Source of the DNA: Apiospora phragmitis
Taxonomy: Eukaryota > Ascomycota > Sordariomycetes > Amphisphaeriales > Apiosporaceae
Assembly: GCA_038363925.1 (NCBI GenBank)
Contig: JAQQWL010000002.1
Coordinates: forward strand, 5,270,001 to 5,334,000
Direction: 5' to 3'
DNA length: 64,000 bases
Part shown: positions 10,684-20,959 of the stretch, piece by piece
Layout of the letters: every line of letters starts with the position of its first letter
Position numbering within the stretch: the first letter of the stretch is position 1
Notes under the pieces: generated by a model
Databases searched by the model: none
The model's input: only the letters and a program-made list of their open reading frames with translations
Told to the model about the DNA's origin: nothing
Translations under genes and position numbers: made by a program

Positions 10684-13600
10684 ATGGAATCACAGGACTT
10701 GAACTACTTCACCTGCACCCTCGGGCAAGCGGCTCTTTGGAAGAAGAAGCAATCCACTCAGCAGCCCATTGAGTACTCTACGGTGCTAGAGTTGATAGAT
10801 AGTCAAGGGCAAGATATTCCAGATGCACCAGCCATCGGGTTCGCCAATTTCAGCGATGATGGTGAGAGAGGGAGTGGTGAGAGCGAGGAAGCCTCGGCAT
10901 CTCTGCACCAGCCATCATCTCAACATGTCCCCAGTCCTCGCCAAGTGACGTTCAGGGAACTAAAGGAGCATTCACTCATGGCAGCTACGGTATTAGGTGC
11001 CTGCTTGGGGCATTCGCGAACTCATGAGGCGAAGGGCACAGTCGGGTTGATGTGCGCGAGCAGTTTAGATTTCGTCTTCACTTGGCTGGGCCTTATGCGA
11101 CTGGGCTACACCCCCTTCCTCTTGGCGTAAGTCATTTCCAACAACGTACGAAGTAATCTTCTGATCAAAACCTTTAGCCCTCAATTGGAAGAAAAGGCTA
11201 TCAGCCACTTATGCTCGACTACAGGGGCTGCTGCCGTATTCGTGGATCGGAGGTACCGCGACAAGGTAGAAGGCCTGAGGGAAACGCTGAGGATACTGGA
11301 CATTCCCTCCTACGACATATCATCACCCAACTCTTCTGATGACGTATCCCAGTACGCAGCGACAACATCTCCAAAGACCTCAGACGTCGCGTACCTCAGA
11401 CACACGTCGGGTACTTCGTCCGGCCTGCCCAAGCCGATCTACCAGACCCACTGGGGCGCCGTGGGCATCCTGCCCCGGCTGCCCCCGACGGATAGCCAGA
11501 GACCCGCCACCTTTTCCACCACGCCGCTCTACCACGGGGGCCTGGCCGACTGCTTCCGCGCCTGGGCCGCTGGCGCCATGATCTGGTGCTTCCCCGAGGG
11601 CGTCGCGCCCGTCACGGGGGCCAACATCGTGAAGGCGGTCGAGTGCGCGGGGCGGAGGCAGTTTGCGACCGGTGATCAGGAGACCAGTTCTTCGGTCGCC
11701 GAAGCAGCAACAGTGGTGGGCTACTACTTCACCTCGGTGCCGTACGTGCTGCAGATGCTGTCAGAGTCTGACGAGGGGATACGGCTGTTGCAGTCCATGG
11801 ACCCAGTCGGTGTAGGCGGCGCCGCTCTGCCCGCAGCCGTCGGCGATAAGCTGGTCAGCCAGGACGTGAACCTGGTCTCGCGCATGGGCAGCGCCGAGTG
11901 CGGCTTCCTCCTGTCGTCGGACCGCGACTACGCCCAAGACAAGGAGTGGCAGTTCCTCCGGGCGCCTGCAGACAAGAACGACGCCCTCCTCGCCTTCGAA
12001 CCCCGCGGCGACGACGGGCTCTCGGAGCTGGTCGCGCTGCCGGACTGGCCGCTCCTAGCAAAGACGAACCGCCCAGACGGGTCCTACGCGACCGCGGACC
12101 TGTTCGAGCCGCACCCGTCGCTCCCGGGCGCGTGGCGGTACCACAGCCGGTCCGACACCCAGATCACGCTGGCCAACGGCAAGAAGTTCGATCCGTCGCC
12201 GCTCGAGGGCGCGATCCTCGCCGCGGCGTCGACGCACTTGCGGGACATCTTGGTCTTTGGGGGCGGCAGGGACTACCCCGGCGCGCTGTTGTTTCCGCGC
12301 GGCGGCCACGTAACATCGGAATCCGAGGTCGTTGAGGCAGTCTGGCCGGTCATACAGAAGCTGAACAAGGACTCGCAGAGTCACGCACGACTCAGTAAGG
12401 CTATGCTGGTAGCAGTGGTAATGGCAGGGACAGAAGAAGGGGAGGAGAAATCGCTTCCGAAAAGTAGCAAGGGGACCATCATGCGCCGCCAAGCTGAAGA
12501 CCGGCACGGCGATTTGATTGAAAAATCTTACAAGGGAGTATCAGGGGGATTAGGGGAGAGTTCTCATTATGTGTCAAATGACGATGATGTGCCTTCAGCC
12601 ATTGCAGGGACGTTCGCCCAAGTCCTGGGTCAGGATCTCGATCCGTCCCAAGATCTGTACGGACAAGGCGTGGACTCCATCGCCTGCATCCAGATCCGCA
12701 AGGCGATCGAATGCAACCTGCTGCCGGACGGGTCTGGTCCGCTACCGATCAACATCATCTACGACTGCGCCACCATCAACGAACTCGTGGATCATGTGTT
12801 GCACGTCCGGTGGCAGCAGCAGTCGCCATCACCAGACGAGCACGGCGGAAAGGAGCGGCGGGATCGTCATCATCAAGAACGACAACAAGATGCCGACATG
12901 GCGTTAATGAGAGACTTAGTTCAGCAGAACGTTAGTAGCTTCAGTGATCTAACTTTCCGCCGGCCGTTGGCAAACAAGAGCAGCAGCGGCATCATCGTCA
13001 TCCTGACAGGCGCTACCGGCGCACTCGGTGCCCACATCGTCCATCACCTCTTGCAGGATCCCAACATCCGCAGGATCTACTGCCTCCTCCGCGCCCAGAC
13101 CCCCTCCGCCTCCCACGAGCGCGTCTCCAAAGCGCTCTCGAAGCGGGGCCTCACCAGCCTCGAAGCCTGGGACGAGGCCCATTGGCACGAGGGCCGCGTC
13201 GTCTGCCTGCCCAGCGAGCTCGACCGGCCCGACTTCGGGCTTGCCCCGCGGTTCCTCGACCGCCTCCGGACCCAGCAGGCCGTCATTGTCCATTCGGCCT
13301 GGGCGGTGAACTTCAGTCTGCGCATCGGCTCCTTCGGCCAGCACTTCGCGGCCACGCGGAACTTGATCCGGCTCGCGGCGGAGTCCGGATCGCGGTTCTA
13401 CTTTGTCAGCTCGACCGCGGCGGTGATCAATAACGCGTCATCGTCATCGTCTTCGGGCAGCAGCAGCATCGCGGAACAGATCTCGACCGATCCGGCGGAT
13501 GCGACACCTCTCGGCTACGCGAGGTCCAAGTGGGTAGCCGAGAACATATGCGCCGAGGCACACGACAAGTACATCCCCGAAGAGAGTCAAGAGGGGAAGA

Positions 13601-14350
13601 GTCGATGATGACCAGGACCAATTGACGACCGCTCCGCCTCCTCCGATCTCCATCATCCGCGTCGGCCAGCTCTTCGCGAACCACTTGGGCATCTGGAACG
13701 CGAGCGAGGCATACCCGCTCATGCTGTCGACCGCGCGCTTGACGGGCTGCCTACCGGACCTCGGGGACGCGCCGCTGAACTGGCTGCCCGTCGAGCTGGC
13801 GGCTCAGGCGGTCATTGAGATTGCGATTGGCGGCCGGCACGAATCTACGGCGTCATCTCAACCAAGTGGCAGCGATGGTGATGATGGGATTCCGGTCTAT
13901 CACGTGCTTAATCCTCATCATCGGCCCACATGGCGCGAGATGCTGGATATCATCTCGTCCAGTGGCAGTTGCGCTGAGCAACAGCAGCAGCAGCAGCAGC
14001 AGCAAAAACAACAATCAGCTGCTTCTTTCGAGACGGTGCCTCCCTCGGTCTGGGTCAAGAAGCTGGAAGCCAATCTGGACAGTGGCATGTCGGGTCGCTC
14101 GTCACAAGGCCTGTTGGACCTCTGGAAGGGCAAGTATTCGGAAGACCAGCAACCAAAGGAGAGCGGTGGCAGCGCTGGCTCCACCTCGGACGATGCCAAA
14201 GCAACCACGACGAACAAGTCTGGGCCCGTTTTCGAACTCAGTCGTACGGGAGCGGTGTCGAATACCATTCGGCACATCAAGCCGCTTGACAAGGCGAGGA
14301 TACTTCAGATGTGGAACTGGCTACAAGAAAGCAGTGGCCTGTGTAGCTGA
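10684..14350 (+). CDS. NRPS-like A-T-R enzyme (adenylation, thiolation, thioester reductase), one frame break
   Basis: Exon 10684-11126, a 51-base intron, then 11178-14350 encode about 1,204 residues. The adenylation domain (about residues 1-600) shows the AMP-binding loop HTSGTSSGLPKP, TPLYHGGLADCFRAW, GSAECGFLLS and WRYHSRSDTQITLANGKKFD. The thiolation site is DLYGQGVDSIACIQI (about residue 645), where the serine takes phosphopantetheine. The reductase domain opens with the NADPH loop ILTGATGALGAHIV (about 759), followed by FYFVSSTAAV, the catalytic YARSKW (about 927) and ISIIRVGQLF. There is no condensation or thioesterase domain. The enzyme should activate a carboxylic acid, load it as a thioester and release it by reduction to an aldehyde (or alcohol). 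A frame break near 13593-13596 separates the YARSK part from RVGQLF. A CAG repeat at 13979-14004 encodes polyglutamine in the reductase. Confidence 0.87.
13593..13596 (+). other. Frame break in NRPS-like gene (G run, one base too many)
   Basis: The frame with the catalytic Tyr-Lys ends at a stop at 13606, while the conserved ISIIRVGQLF follows in the next frame. The candidate 47-base intron 13569-13615 is out of phase, and the 82-base alternative (13534-13615) would delete conserved VAENICAEA. An extra G in this run restores one continuous frame. Confidence 0.6.
13979..14004 (+). repeat. CAG trinucleotide repeat (polyglutamine)
   Basis: A run of CAG/CAA codons inside the reductase domain of the NRPS-like gene, encoding about ten glutamines. 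It is likely length-variable between strains. Confidence 0.8.
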
Positions 14351-15162
14351 TACAGATAAGGGGTTAATACTGGCAAGCATGATACGTGTGCAATAAGGGG
14401 GGACGTAGAACGACCTGAAGGTAGCCTGTCGGACACTGCACCTAGACAGGTCGGCTCTTCGCTAGCAAGGTATCCAACTCAACTTCCCTTCTTAAGCAAA
14501 CGTACGACCGGAGACACGGGAATACATATCGCATGAGGAACAAAGAGCAACTAGGGAAAGGGAAGTGGAAACATCTTCGCATTTTCCATAGGCTTGCATC
14601 CAGTTTTTACTTATCAAGCTTTTGTCGATCCATAGAAATGTCGGAGAATCTTCAAAAAGCTCGAGGGCATTGGGTATGATAGTGTTTTACTAAGTTTACC
14701 TACATTATAAGGGTAATTTACTCCTTATCCTTATTGTTATAAACGTATCGTTTCCCCTGGAATAAGTTAATATAAATCTATATTAAAAAAAGATATAAGA
14801 TAAAAGAACACAATCCGCATTATCCACCTATATAACGCCACTCCGGCACGCGATCTGGACTTATAAGAATTGACTTTCCTAGATAGATACCTGGTTGGGC
14901 AGAATCCAGCGTGAAATAGAAAAGGCGATGTAACAAGAGAGACGATTATTAAACAGCGCACTCCTGCTAGAGTACTCTAGTCCCTGGCCCTATCGCGACC
15001 CGATGCGCAGTTATAAGACGATTTAGATAAGACAGAGGCGACTTAAGCAAAATTACTACAATTACTCTGCAGTCCTTCCAGGAAAGCGGCACCTGTGTCC
15101 ATCCTCCCTCCCTCCATCTATCTTCGCACTACGCACGACTATCACCCCGGCCAGTACCCAAG
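14351..15162. other. Gene-free interval between the cluster and the protease gene
   Basis: No supported gene. A modestly AT-rich patch lies at about 14,640-14,830. The final 150 bases before 15163 look like a protease promoter and leader, with CCTCCCTCCCTCC just upstream of the start. Confidence 0.5.
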
Positions 15163-17031
15163 ATGATATTTCCCTTGACCGTACTGCTCGGAGCCGGAGC
15201 TGCCCTGGCAGCTCCCTTCATCCCCAGATCGACCGAATTCACCACGGAGGCGGCTAAGCACGGGTGGATCGTGGTGATGAACGACGATGCCCCCCACGAG
15301 GCCTTCCTGCACACGCGCAACCTGGCGGCCGCGGCCGGCGCTGCACCACATCATACCTTCGACTTTGGCGAAGGCCTGATGCGGGGATACGTCATGCGCG
15401 GACCTGGGTCCGAGATGGCGGTACAGTCGATGGCAGATTCGCCTCACGTAAGTTAAAACTAAACCACTCAACGACAACAAGAAGATGTCATCTCCTGCAT
15501 CGACTCCCATAACTTTCTACAGCCAGCCAGTCCGGGCTGGCTGAGCACGCACACACATACTTACTCTCCTCGCCTCTCTAGATCGCGTTCATCCAGCCCG
15601 ACACCCCGTTCTCGCTCTACGATACCGTACACAACGACACCGAACCGGTCAGCACCTCCAACGACGACGGTCCCGTTACCAGACTTCCCGTGAATTGGAA
15701 AATTCCCGGGAATTGGCCGTGGGGCCTCCATCGAATCTCCCACGGGCCCATCCAATGGGGCCAGCCTCTCGAGTACCGACCCAACTCCACGGGCCGCACC
15801 GGTACCGTGTACATCTTGGACACGGGCATCGACCTCGACCATCCGGAGTTCGGAGGTCGGGCCAAATGGGGCGGCACGTTCTTGGAAGCGAGCCACAACA
15901 ACGAGTAAGACGAACTCTCTCTCTCTCTCTCTCGCTCTCACACACACATGCATACATACACGTTCGCTCGCATTATCACGTCTGTCAAGTTGGTAGGGGG
16001 CCTTGTTCACTGACACGGATTACAATAGGGGCGAGGGTTGGATGCCAACCGGCGGTGACGACCACGGCCATGGCACACGTAAGTCCCTTGACGCCCGAAA
16101 GAGGCGCCGTATGTGGGTTTCACGCTAACGAGTGTTTTTCTGCTCAAAGACTGCGCAGGCATCATAGGTGGAAAGTCGCTAGGTGTTGCCCAGGAGACGA
16201 ATCTGGTGGCCCTGAAGGTGATCAACAAAGAAGGCAACGGACATCCGAGCAATGTTCTTCGAGCCATGCAGTGGGTTATCAAGGACGCAGAAGAGCACCA
16301 ACGTACGTGCGGGAAATGCAGGACTTCACTACATCTCCCCCCTCTCCACCCTGGACAAGACCAGAAGGCTAACGGTTTCCGTGGTTGGTTGCAGGACTCA
16401 ACAAATCGGTGGTCAACATGTCGATTGGTAGTACCATCGCGAGCGAATTTCAGAAGGCGGGTAAGCCAGACGCCGTCATGATTGCCACCCGAATCGCCTC
16501 CAAGAAGGGCATCTTCATGGTCGCGGCAGCTGGCAACAATTATGGGCGGGTAGAGAAGTGTTCGCCCGCAGCGGAGCCTGAAGCATGCACCATCGCCGCC
16601 GTAGACATATACGACACGAAAGCCTGGTTCAGCAATTATGGCGTGGGAGTGGTAAGTTTTCGAGGGAAGAAGCCGCTGTTGCCTCCTTTTCTTTTGAGGC
16701 CTACCAATCACACTTGCACGCACGCATGCTAACCACCGCTGCCCCGCAGGATCTTCTCGCGCCAGGTGTCGAAGTCCTCTCGGCCTGGCCTGGGGGCGGG
16801 ACGAAGGCGCAATCCGGAACGTCGATGGCGGCGCCGCACGCGGCGGGACTGGGCGCGTACATAATGGACCTGGACGGACCGGGGCAAGCGACCCCTGGAC
16901 GAAGGATGTGCGACCGGCTCCAGAGCATAGGGTCGTACAGGAAGGACCGCGAAGGAAAGGAAGCCCCGGCGGACACTCCGGACGTTTACAACGAGTTTAC
17001 CAGAATTGCCAGCAACGGAATGCAGTCGTAG
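15163..17031 (+). CDS. Secreted subtilisin-like serine protease (S8, proteinase K type)
   Basis: Six exons (15163-15447, 15582-15904, 16029-16078, 16150-16302, 16395-16651, 16750-17031) splice into 449 residues. The start gives a signal peptide ([19 protein letters not shown]) and then an I9-type propeptide ([16 protein letters not shown]...). The catalytic triad is complete: Asp in [14 protein letters not shown], His in DDHGHGTHCAG (across the third intron), and Ser in [13 protein letters not shown]; the oxyanion Asn is in VAAAGNNYG. It is an extracellular endopeptidase for protein breakdown. It lies 0.8 kb beyond the mycosporine cluster, with no reason to count it as a member. The second intron carries a CT/CA microsatellite (about 15,913-15,950). 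The frame is intact through all five junctions. Confidence 0.92.
15913..15950. repeat. CT/CA microsatellite in protease intron
   Basis: CT dinucleotides followed by CA dinucleotides inside the second intron of the protease gene. Simple-sequence repeat, probably of no function. Confidence 0.8.
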
Positions 17032-19097
17032 GCGCGGCGCAGTCTGCCAACTGTCAACACTGAGCGCTGGAATTGCGTCGGCATGTGTAAGTAAGTACCT
17101 AAGTATGTAGCGAAGGGAATAGCAAGGAAATTGCGTGCTAGTTATTCCGCCCGGCCAGGCCGACGACTGTGGTCTGCCTGCTTGTCGCGCGACTGGTGGG
17201 AAAACTGTGGTCGAATGGGTCCGACTTGTGAGACAAGCTTTGCCGAGAGTTCACCTAGGTAATAGACGTACGAACCGATGGTCCACTGCCAGCATGGACC
17301 AGTCCAGTCCTGACGAGCTGAAAAACTGTGTGGATGCAAGACCCTTGCTCAACGGTGAACGAAGCGGCTATCGCCCGGGTCTGGCGAGGCATCACTTCCG
17401 ATGTTTTTTACGCAAATCGTAGGCCAGGACACGAAGGAACTCTGATAAAAGTATCCCGCCAATAAATTTGGTGTATTCGGTGTTGGATTTCTGGTCGTTG
17501 GCAGTGTTGCCCATGACAGCTTCCGTCGGCGAAGCCATACGATACCCGGGAATAAACTACCTCGGTACGGCACTAAGCGGACGATACGATGGCTTGCAGC
17601 AGAATCGCGATGAATGATAGATGGGATTGACGCGAAGCTTACCGAGAGAGGGAATGAGTGAGATAGAGTCCCACCTCTTGAGATCTGAGGCCTTTTCTGT
17701 CTGGTTCATTTGTACAGCAGATTTTTCGTCCGCTCTCAAGATCGCAGCAATATATCCGCGACGTGGCTCAAGCGCCCTGCTCGAGAGTCAAGGGTCTGTC
17801 ACCCCCTAGGCCCCCCTGGACGCCCCTGGGCCTCCCTCTGAATTCCAGCAATTCGGGTTGGCGCTAGGCCAGTCTAGGCTTGTTCGGCCCAAGTTCCCGC
17901 CCTGGAACCCCTGCAGGAACCCCTGCTTGAATCATGAGCCGCCCGCTAACCAAGTGAAGACCCCACCAAAAATGCGAGCCTCCGACATGGAAACCCTTTC
18001 GCTTGCCTTTACCCAGAATCCCTCGACAATGTCCCGTGCCGCCCATTGACAGCGATGACGATGCCTTCATTTGGATTCATTTCATGCCACCACGCGTTGA
18101 CGCAAGATGCGATTGGCCAGCCAAGACCCTAGTCACCCTGTCTTCAAGTTGCCATCAATCCTTTGAATTGCTGGCATCACAATCACTCTCACTGCCCCAG
18201 AGTAGCGAAAGAGGGAGTGTGTGTGTGTGATGTGCCTACCGATTGAACGCAAACGATTCATTGATTTTAGGTTATCAAATACCGGCAACTCACTTCGGGG
18301 ATCCTCAGAAGGGGACTCGGTATCCAGTTGCAGTAGTCGGAACAAACAATTGCTCGAGCGTCTGGATTTTTCTGGATCGGTTTTCGTCTGAACTCTCATG
18401 ATTATCGGCCCAGTCAAGCGACAACGGCCCCCCTTCTCAACGTCGAGTCCACCGCGATGAAACAAACAGCCTGACAGCTTCCCGAAAGAACGCTGTCTCC
18501 CCCTGCTCATTTCATTTCCTCTGCCCACAACTACGCCGCGTCCTAACCACATGGTCTCGTCACATTGATTGACACTCCCCGGAACCCTTGGCGTTTTCTG
18601 ACATCTCGGGCCTGCGAGGATCCATCGGTGTCGGACAGATATCCACCATCCTGTCGTCTCGGCCTTGGCCAGCGGAGGGCCCAACCTGGATAGCCAAGGT
18701 CCCAGGATAGCCTCCTGCCTTGTAAGCGAACCAATCAGTGGGCTGGCTGTCTTGTAAGTGGTGTGTGTGTGCCTGGACCCAACTGATGGGATGAGTTGCC
18801 AAGATGGCCGTACTTAAAGGTAGGAATATCCTCACGATGCATTAGTTTTTTCCCTTCCCTCATCACACGCATCATTGGTCTTGCATTCATTCACTTTCAC
18901 TCTTTCGAGCTTCATTCTTTCGCTCCTGTATCGACTGCAGTTAACTTCACATTCTTTACCCGCAAGCCGGCCACTCAGACTACTGCTACTACTCCTGTCT
19001 ACCAGCAACCCATTCGCTTCTTGCAGCCCCTTGCACACTATCCCAACTTTTCGACTACCGTCTCCTCGTACACCACATCTATCACATTACCAACAAG
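17032..19097. other. Long gene-free interval upstream of the AA9 gene
   Basis: About 2 kb with only short, unconvincing open frames. It contains GT repeats at about 18,221 and 18,760. The last 250 bases (from about 18,840) are pyrimidine-rich (TTTCCC, CTTTCGCTCC, CTACTACTCC), typical of a long fungal 5' leader of a highly expressed secreted-enzyme gene. Confidence 0.5.
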
Positions 19098-20042
19098 ATG
19101 CCTTCCTTCAACCCCCTCGCCTTGGCCATCGCCGCCGGTGCCGGCCTCGCCGCCGCCCACGGCCACGTCCAGGAGATCAAGATCAACGGCCAGTCCTACC
19201 AGGGCTACCCGGCCTCGTCGGCCCCCTACGAGAACCCCAAGGTCCAGCGCATCGCCTGGGCCACCACGGCCACCGACAACGGCTTCGTCGGCCCCGAGGC
19301 CTTCGGCACCAGCGACATCGCCTGCCACCGCGGCGGCGCGCCCGGCGCCCTCAGTGCCAAGGTCGCCGCCGGCGACAAGGTCGAGCTCTTCTGGGACACC
19401 TGGCCCGAGTCCCACAAGGGGCCCGTCCTCGACTACATGGCCGCCTGCGACGGCGACTGCTCTAAGGCCAGCCCGGGCTCGCTGAACTTCTTCAAGATCG
19501 ACCAGGCCGGCCTCGTGGACGGCTCGTCCAGCCCCGGCAAGTTCGCGTCGGACGACCTCATCGCCAACAACAACAGCTGGACCGCCACCATCCCGGCCTC
19601 GCTCAAGGCCGGCAACTACGTCCTGCGCCACGAGATCATCGCGCTGCACTCGGCCGGCCAGGAGAACGGCGCGCAGAACTACCCCCAGTGCATCAACCTC
19701 GAGGTCACGGGCTCCGGCTCCGAGCTGCCCACGGCCACGCCCGCCACCAAGCTGTACACGGCCAGCGACGCCGGCATCAAGTTCAACATCTACCAAAAGC
19801 TCGACTCGTACCCCATCCCCGGTCCCGCCCTGGCCTTCGGCGCCGGTTCCGGCTCTTCCAACACTGGCTCTGGCTCCGCCCCCGCCTCCAGCGCCCCTGC
19901 TTCCAGCGCCCCGGCTGCCACCAAGAGCGCTGCTCCTGCCGCCACCTCTTCTGCTGCTGCCGCTCCCACCTCGGCCGCCCCCAAGCCTTCCGCCAAGCCC
20001 TGCAAGAAGCGCCGCCACGCTCGCCAGGTCAGCAGCCTGTAA
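19098..20042 (+). CDS. AA9 lytic polysaccharide monooxygenase
   Basis: A single-exon gene of 314 residues. A 20-residue signal peptide ends at AAA and exposes His21 as the mature N-terminus (HGHVQEIKINGQSYQGY), the copper-binding His brace of the AA9 family. The second copper His is in DIACHRGG; the axial-Tyr region is NYPQCINLEVTG, preceded by YVLRHEIIALHSAGQ. The enzyme is secreted and oxidatively cleaves cellulose or related glucans using copper and a reductant. After about residue 245 there is a Ser/Ala/Pro/Gly-rich linker (SGSSNTGSGSAPASSAP...), but no cellulose-binding module. Instead the protein ends in a basic stretch, KPCKKRRHARQVSSL. Codon use is strongly C-ending, in keeping with high expression. 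Confidence 0.93.
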   Translation: MPSFNPLALAIAAGAGLAAAHGHVQEIKINGQSYQGYPASSAPYENPKVQRIAWATTATDNGFVGPEAFGTSDIACHRGGAPGALSAKVAAGDKVELFWDTWPESHKGPVLDYMAACDGDCSKASPGSLNFFKIDQAGLVDGSSSPGKFASDDLIANNNSWTATIPASLKAGNYVLRHEIIALHSAGQENGAQNYPQCINLEVTGSGSELPTATPATKLYTASDAGIKFNIYQKLDSYPIPGPALAFGAGSGSSNTGSGSAPASSAPASSAPAATKSAAPAATSSAAAAPTSAAPKPSAKPCKKRRHARQVSSL

Positions 20043-20959
20043 ATCGCTTCTGCCTTGCAGTCGCGCACAGCAAGAACCACTGAGTAGCAATGCTCAGACC
20101 AATATGTCCCAGCAGGCATATTGGAATCTTTCGATTCGTGTACCCCTTTTTGGAAAAACAAAGTTTGGATGAGAACAACCGTTTTTCATCGGTCTGTAAC
20201 TGTATATTGGGCCTCTGGTAGATATATTCTTGAATGCAAATAACCACTTGATGTTCAAATCACGTCTTCTCCTTGCTGGCGTGTGATTCCTCAATTTGTA
20301 TGCCTGGGGAGTCCAGCGTTTGTAGTATGGAATCACTCGACTGGGCCATTCAGCGTGGGCAGGCTGTCCAGGAAAGTGCATCAGTCCGGCCAAGAATCGG
20401 GGGTAGATCCCAAATGAGCTCACACCAAACGAGGATATGTGAAGAAACTCTCTCTTCGGGCACAATTCTGATATATCAGATCCCCCCTTTTTGGGGAGTG
20501 ATCAACAACAAAAGATCGTCAGTGATCAACATCCCATCTATGCGGGGTTGCTGCTAATTGAATAGCGTTAGCATGCACGCAAACCCCTCATCTCCAGGGG
20601 CTACGCGATGCGGGGGGACGGTCCGGGATGGAGGAGAGTACCATTCGGGCAAGTGATAAACCCCAAGGATCTTTAACGAGTACTACGGCGCCTCGACAGC
20701 CGTGAAGCGACATATGCTCGCTGTGCATGTATGTTGCTGCGCCCTCTGCATGCGTGCCTCATTTTCTGCACGGGTGATTGTGCAAAACAATGACCCGGGT
20801 CCCTTCCTGTGAGGAATCTGTCGTGTTTGCTTGAGCACACCATCCTACACGAAAGGTCCCCCAACTCTGGAAAGAAACCGAAAGAAAGGCCTACTTGCGT
20901 ACTCAACCTAGCAAATCATAGCTCTCAGGTCGCATCTTTCGGATGCAGCCCTATGGAAC
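20043..20959. other. Gene-free interval before the Zn2Cys6 regulator
   Basis: It holds the AA9 3' untranslated region and the regulator promoter. No supported gene. Confidence 0.5.

Noticed and set aside
13569..13615. 47-base GT-AG intron in the NRPS-like gene
   Set aside because: Removing it leaves the downstream exon in a frame that stops at once; a one-base error in the nearby G run fits better.
13534..13615. 82-base GT-AG intron in the NRPS-like gene
   Set aside because: It is in phase but would remove the conserved segment directly after the catalytic YARSKW.
15163..17031. Subtilase as a member of the mycosporine cluster
   Set aside because: It is close by, but a secreted protease has no plausible step in the pathway.
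19038..20090. Leftward open frame of 350 codons, Gly/Ala-rich
   Set aside because: It is antisense to the AA9 gene, with the monotonous composition of a shadow frame.
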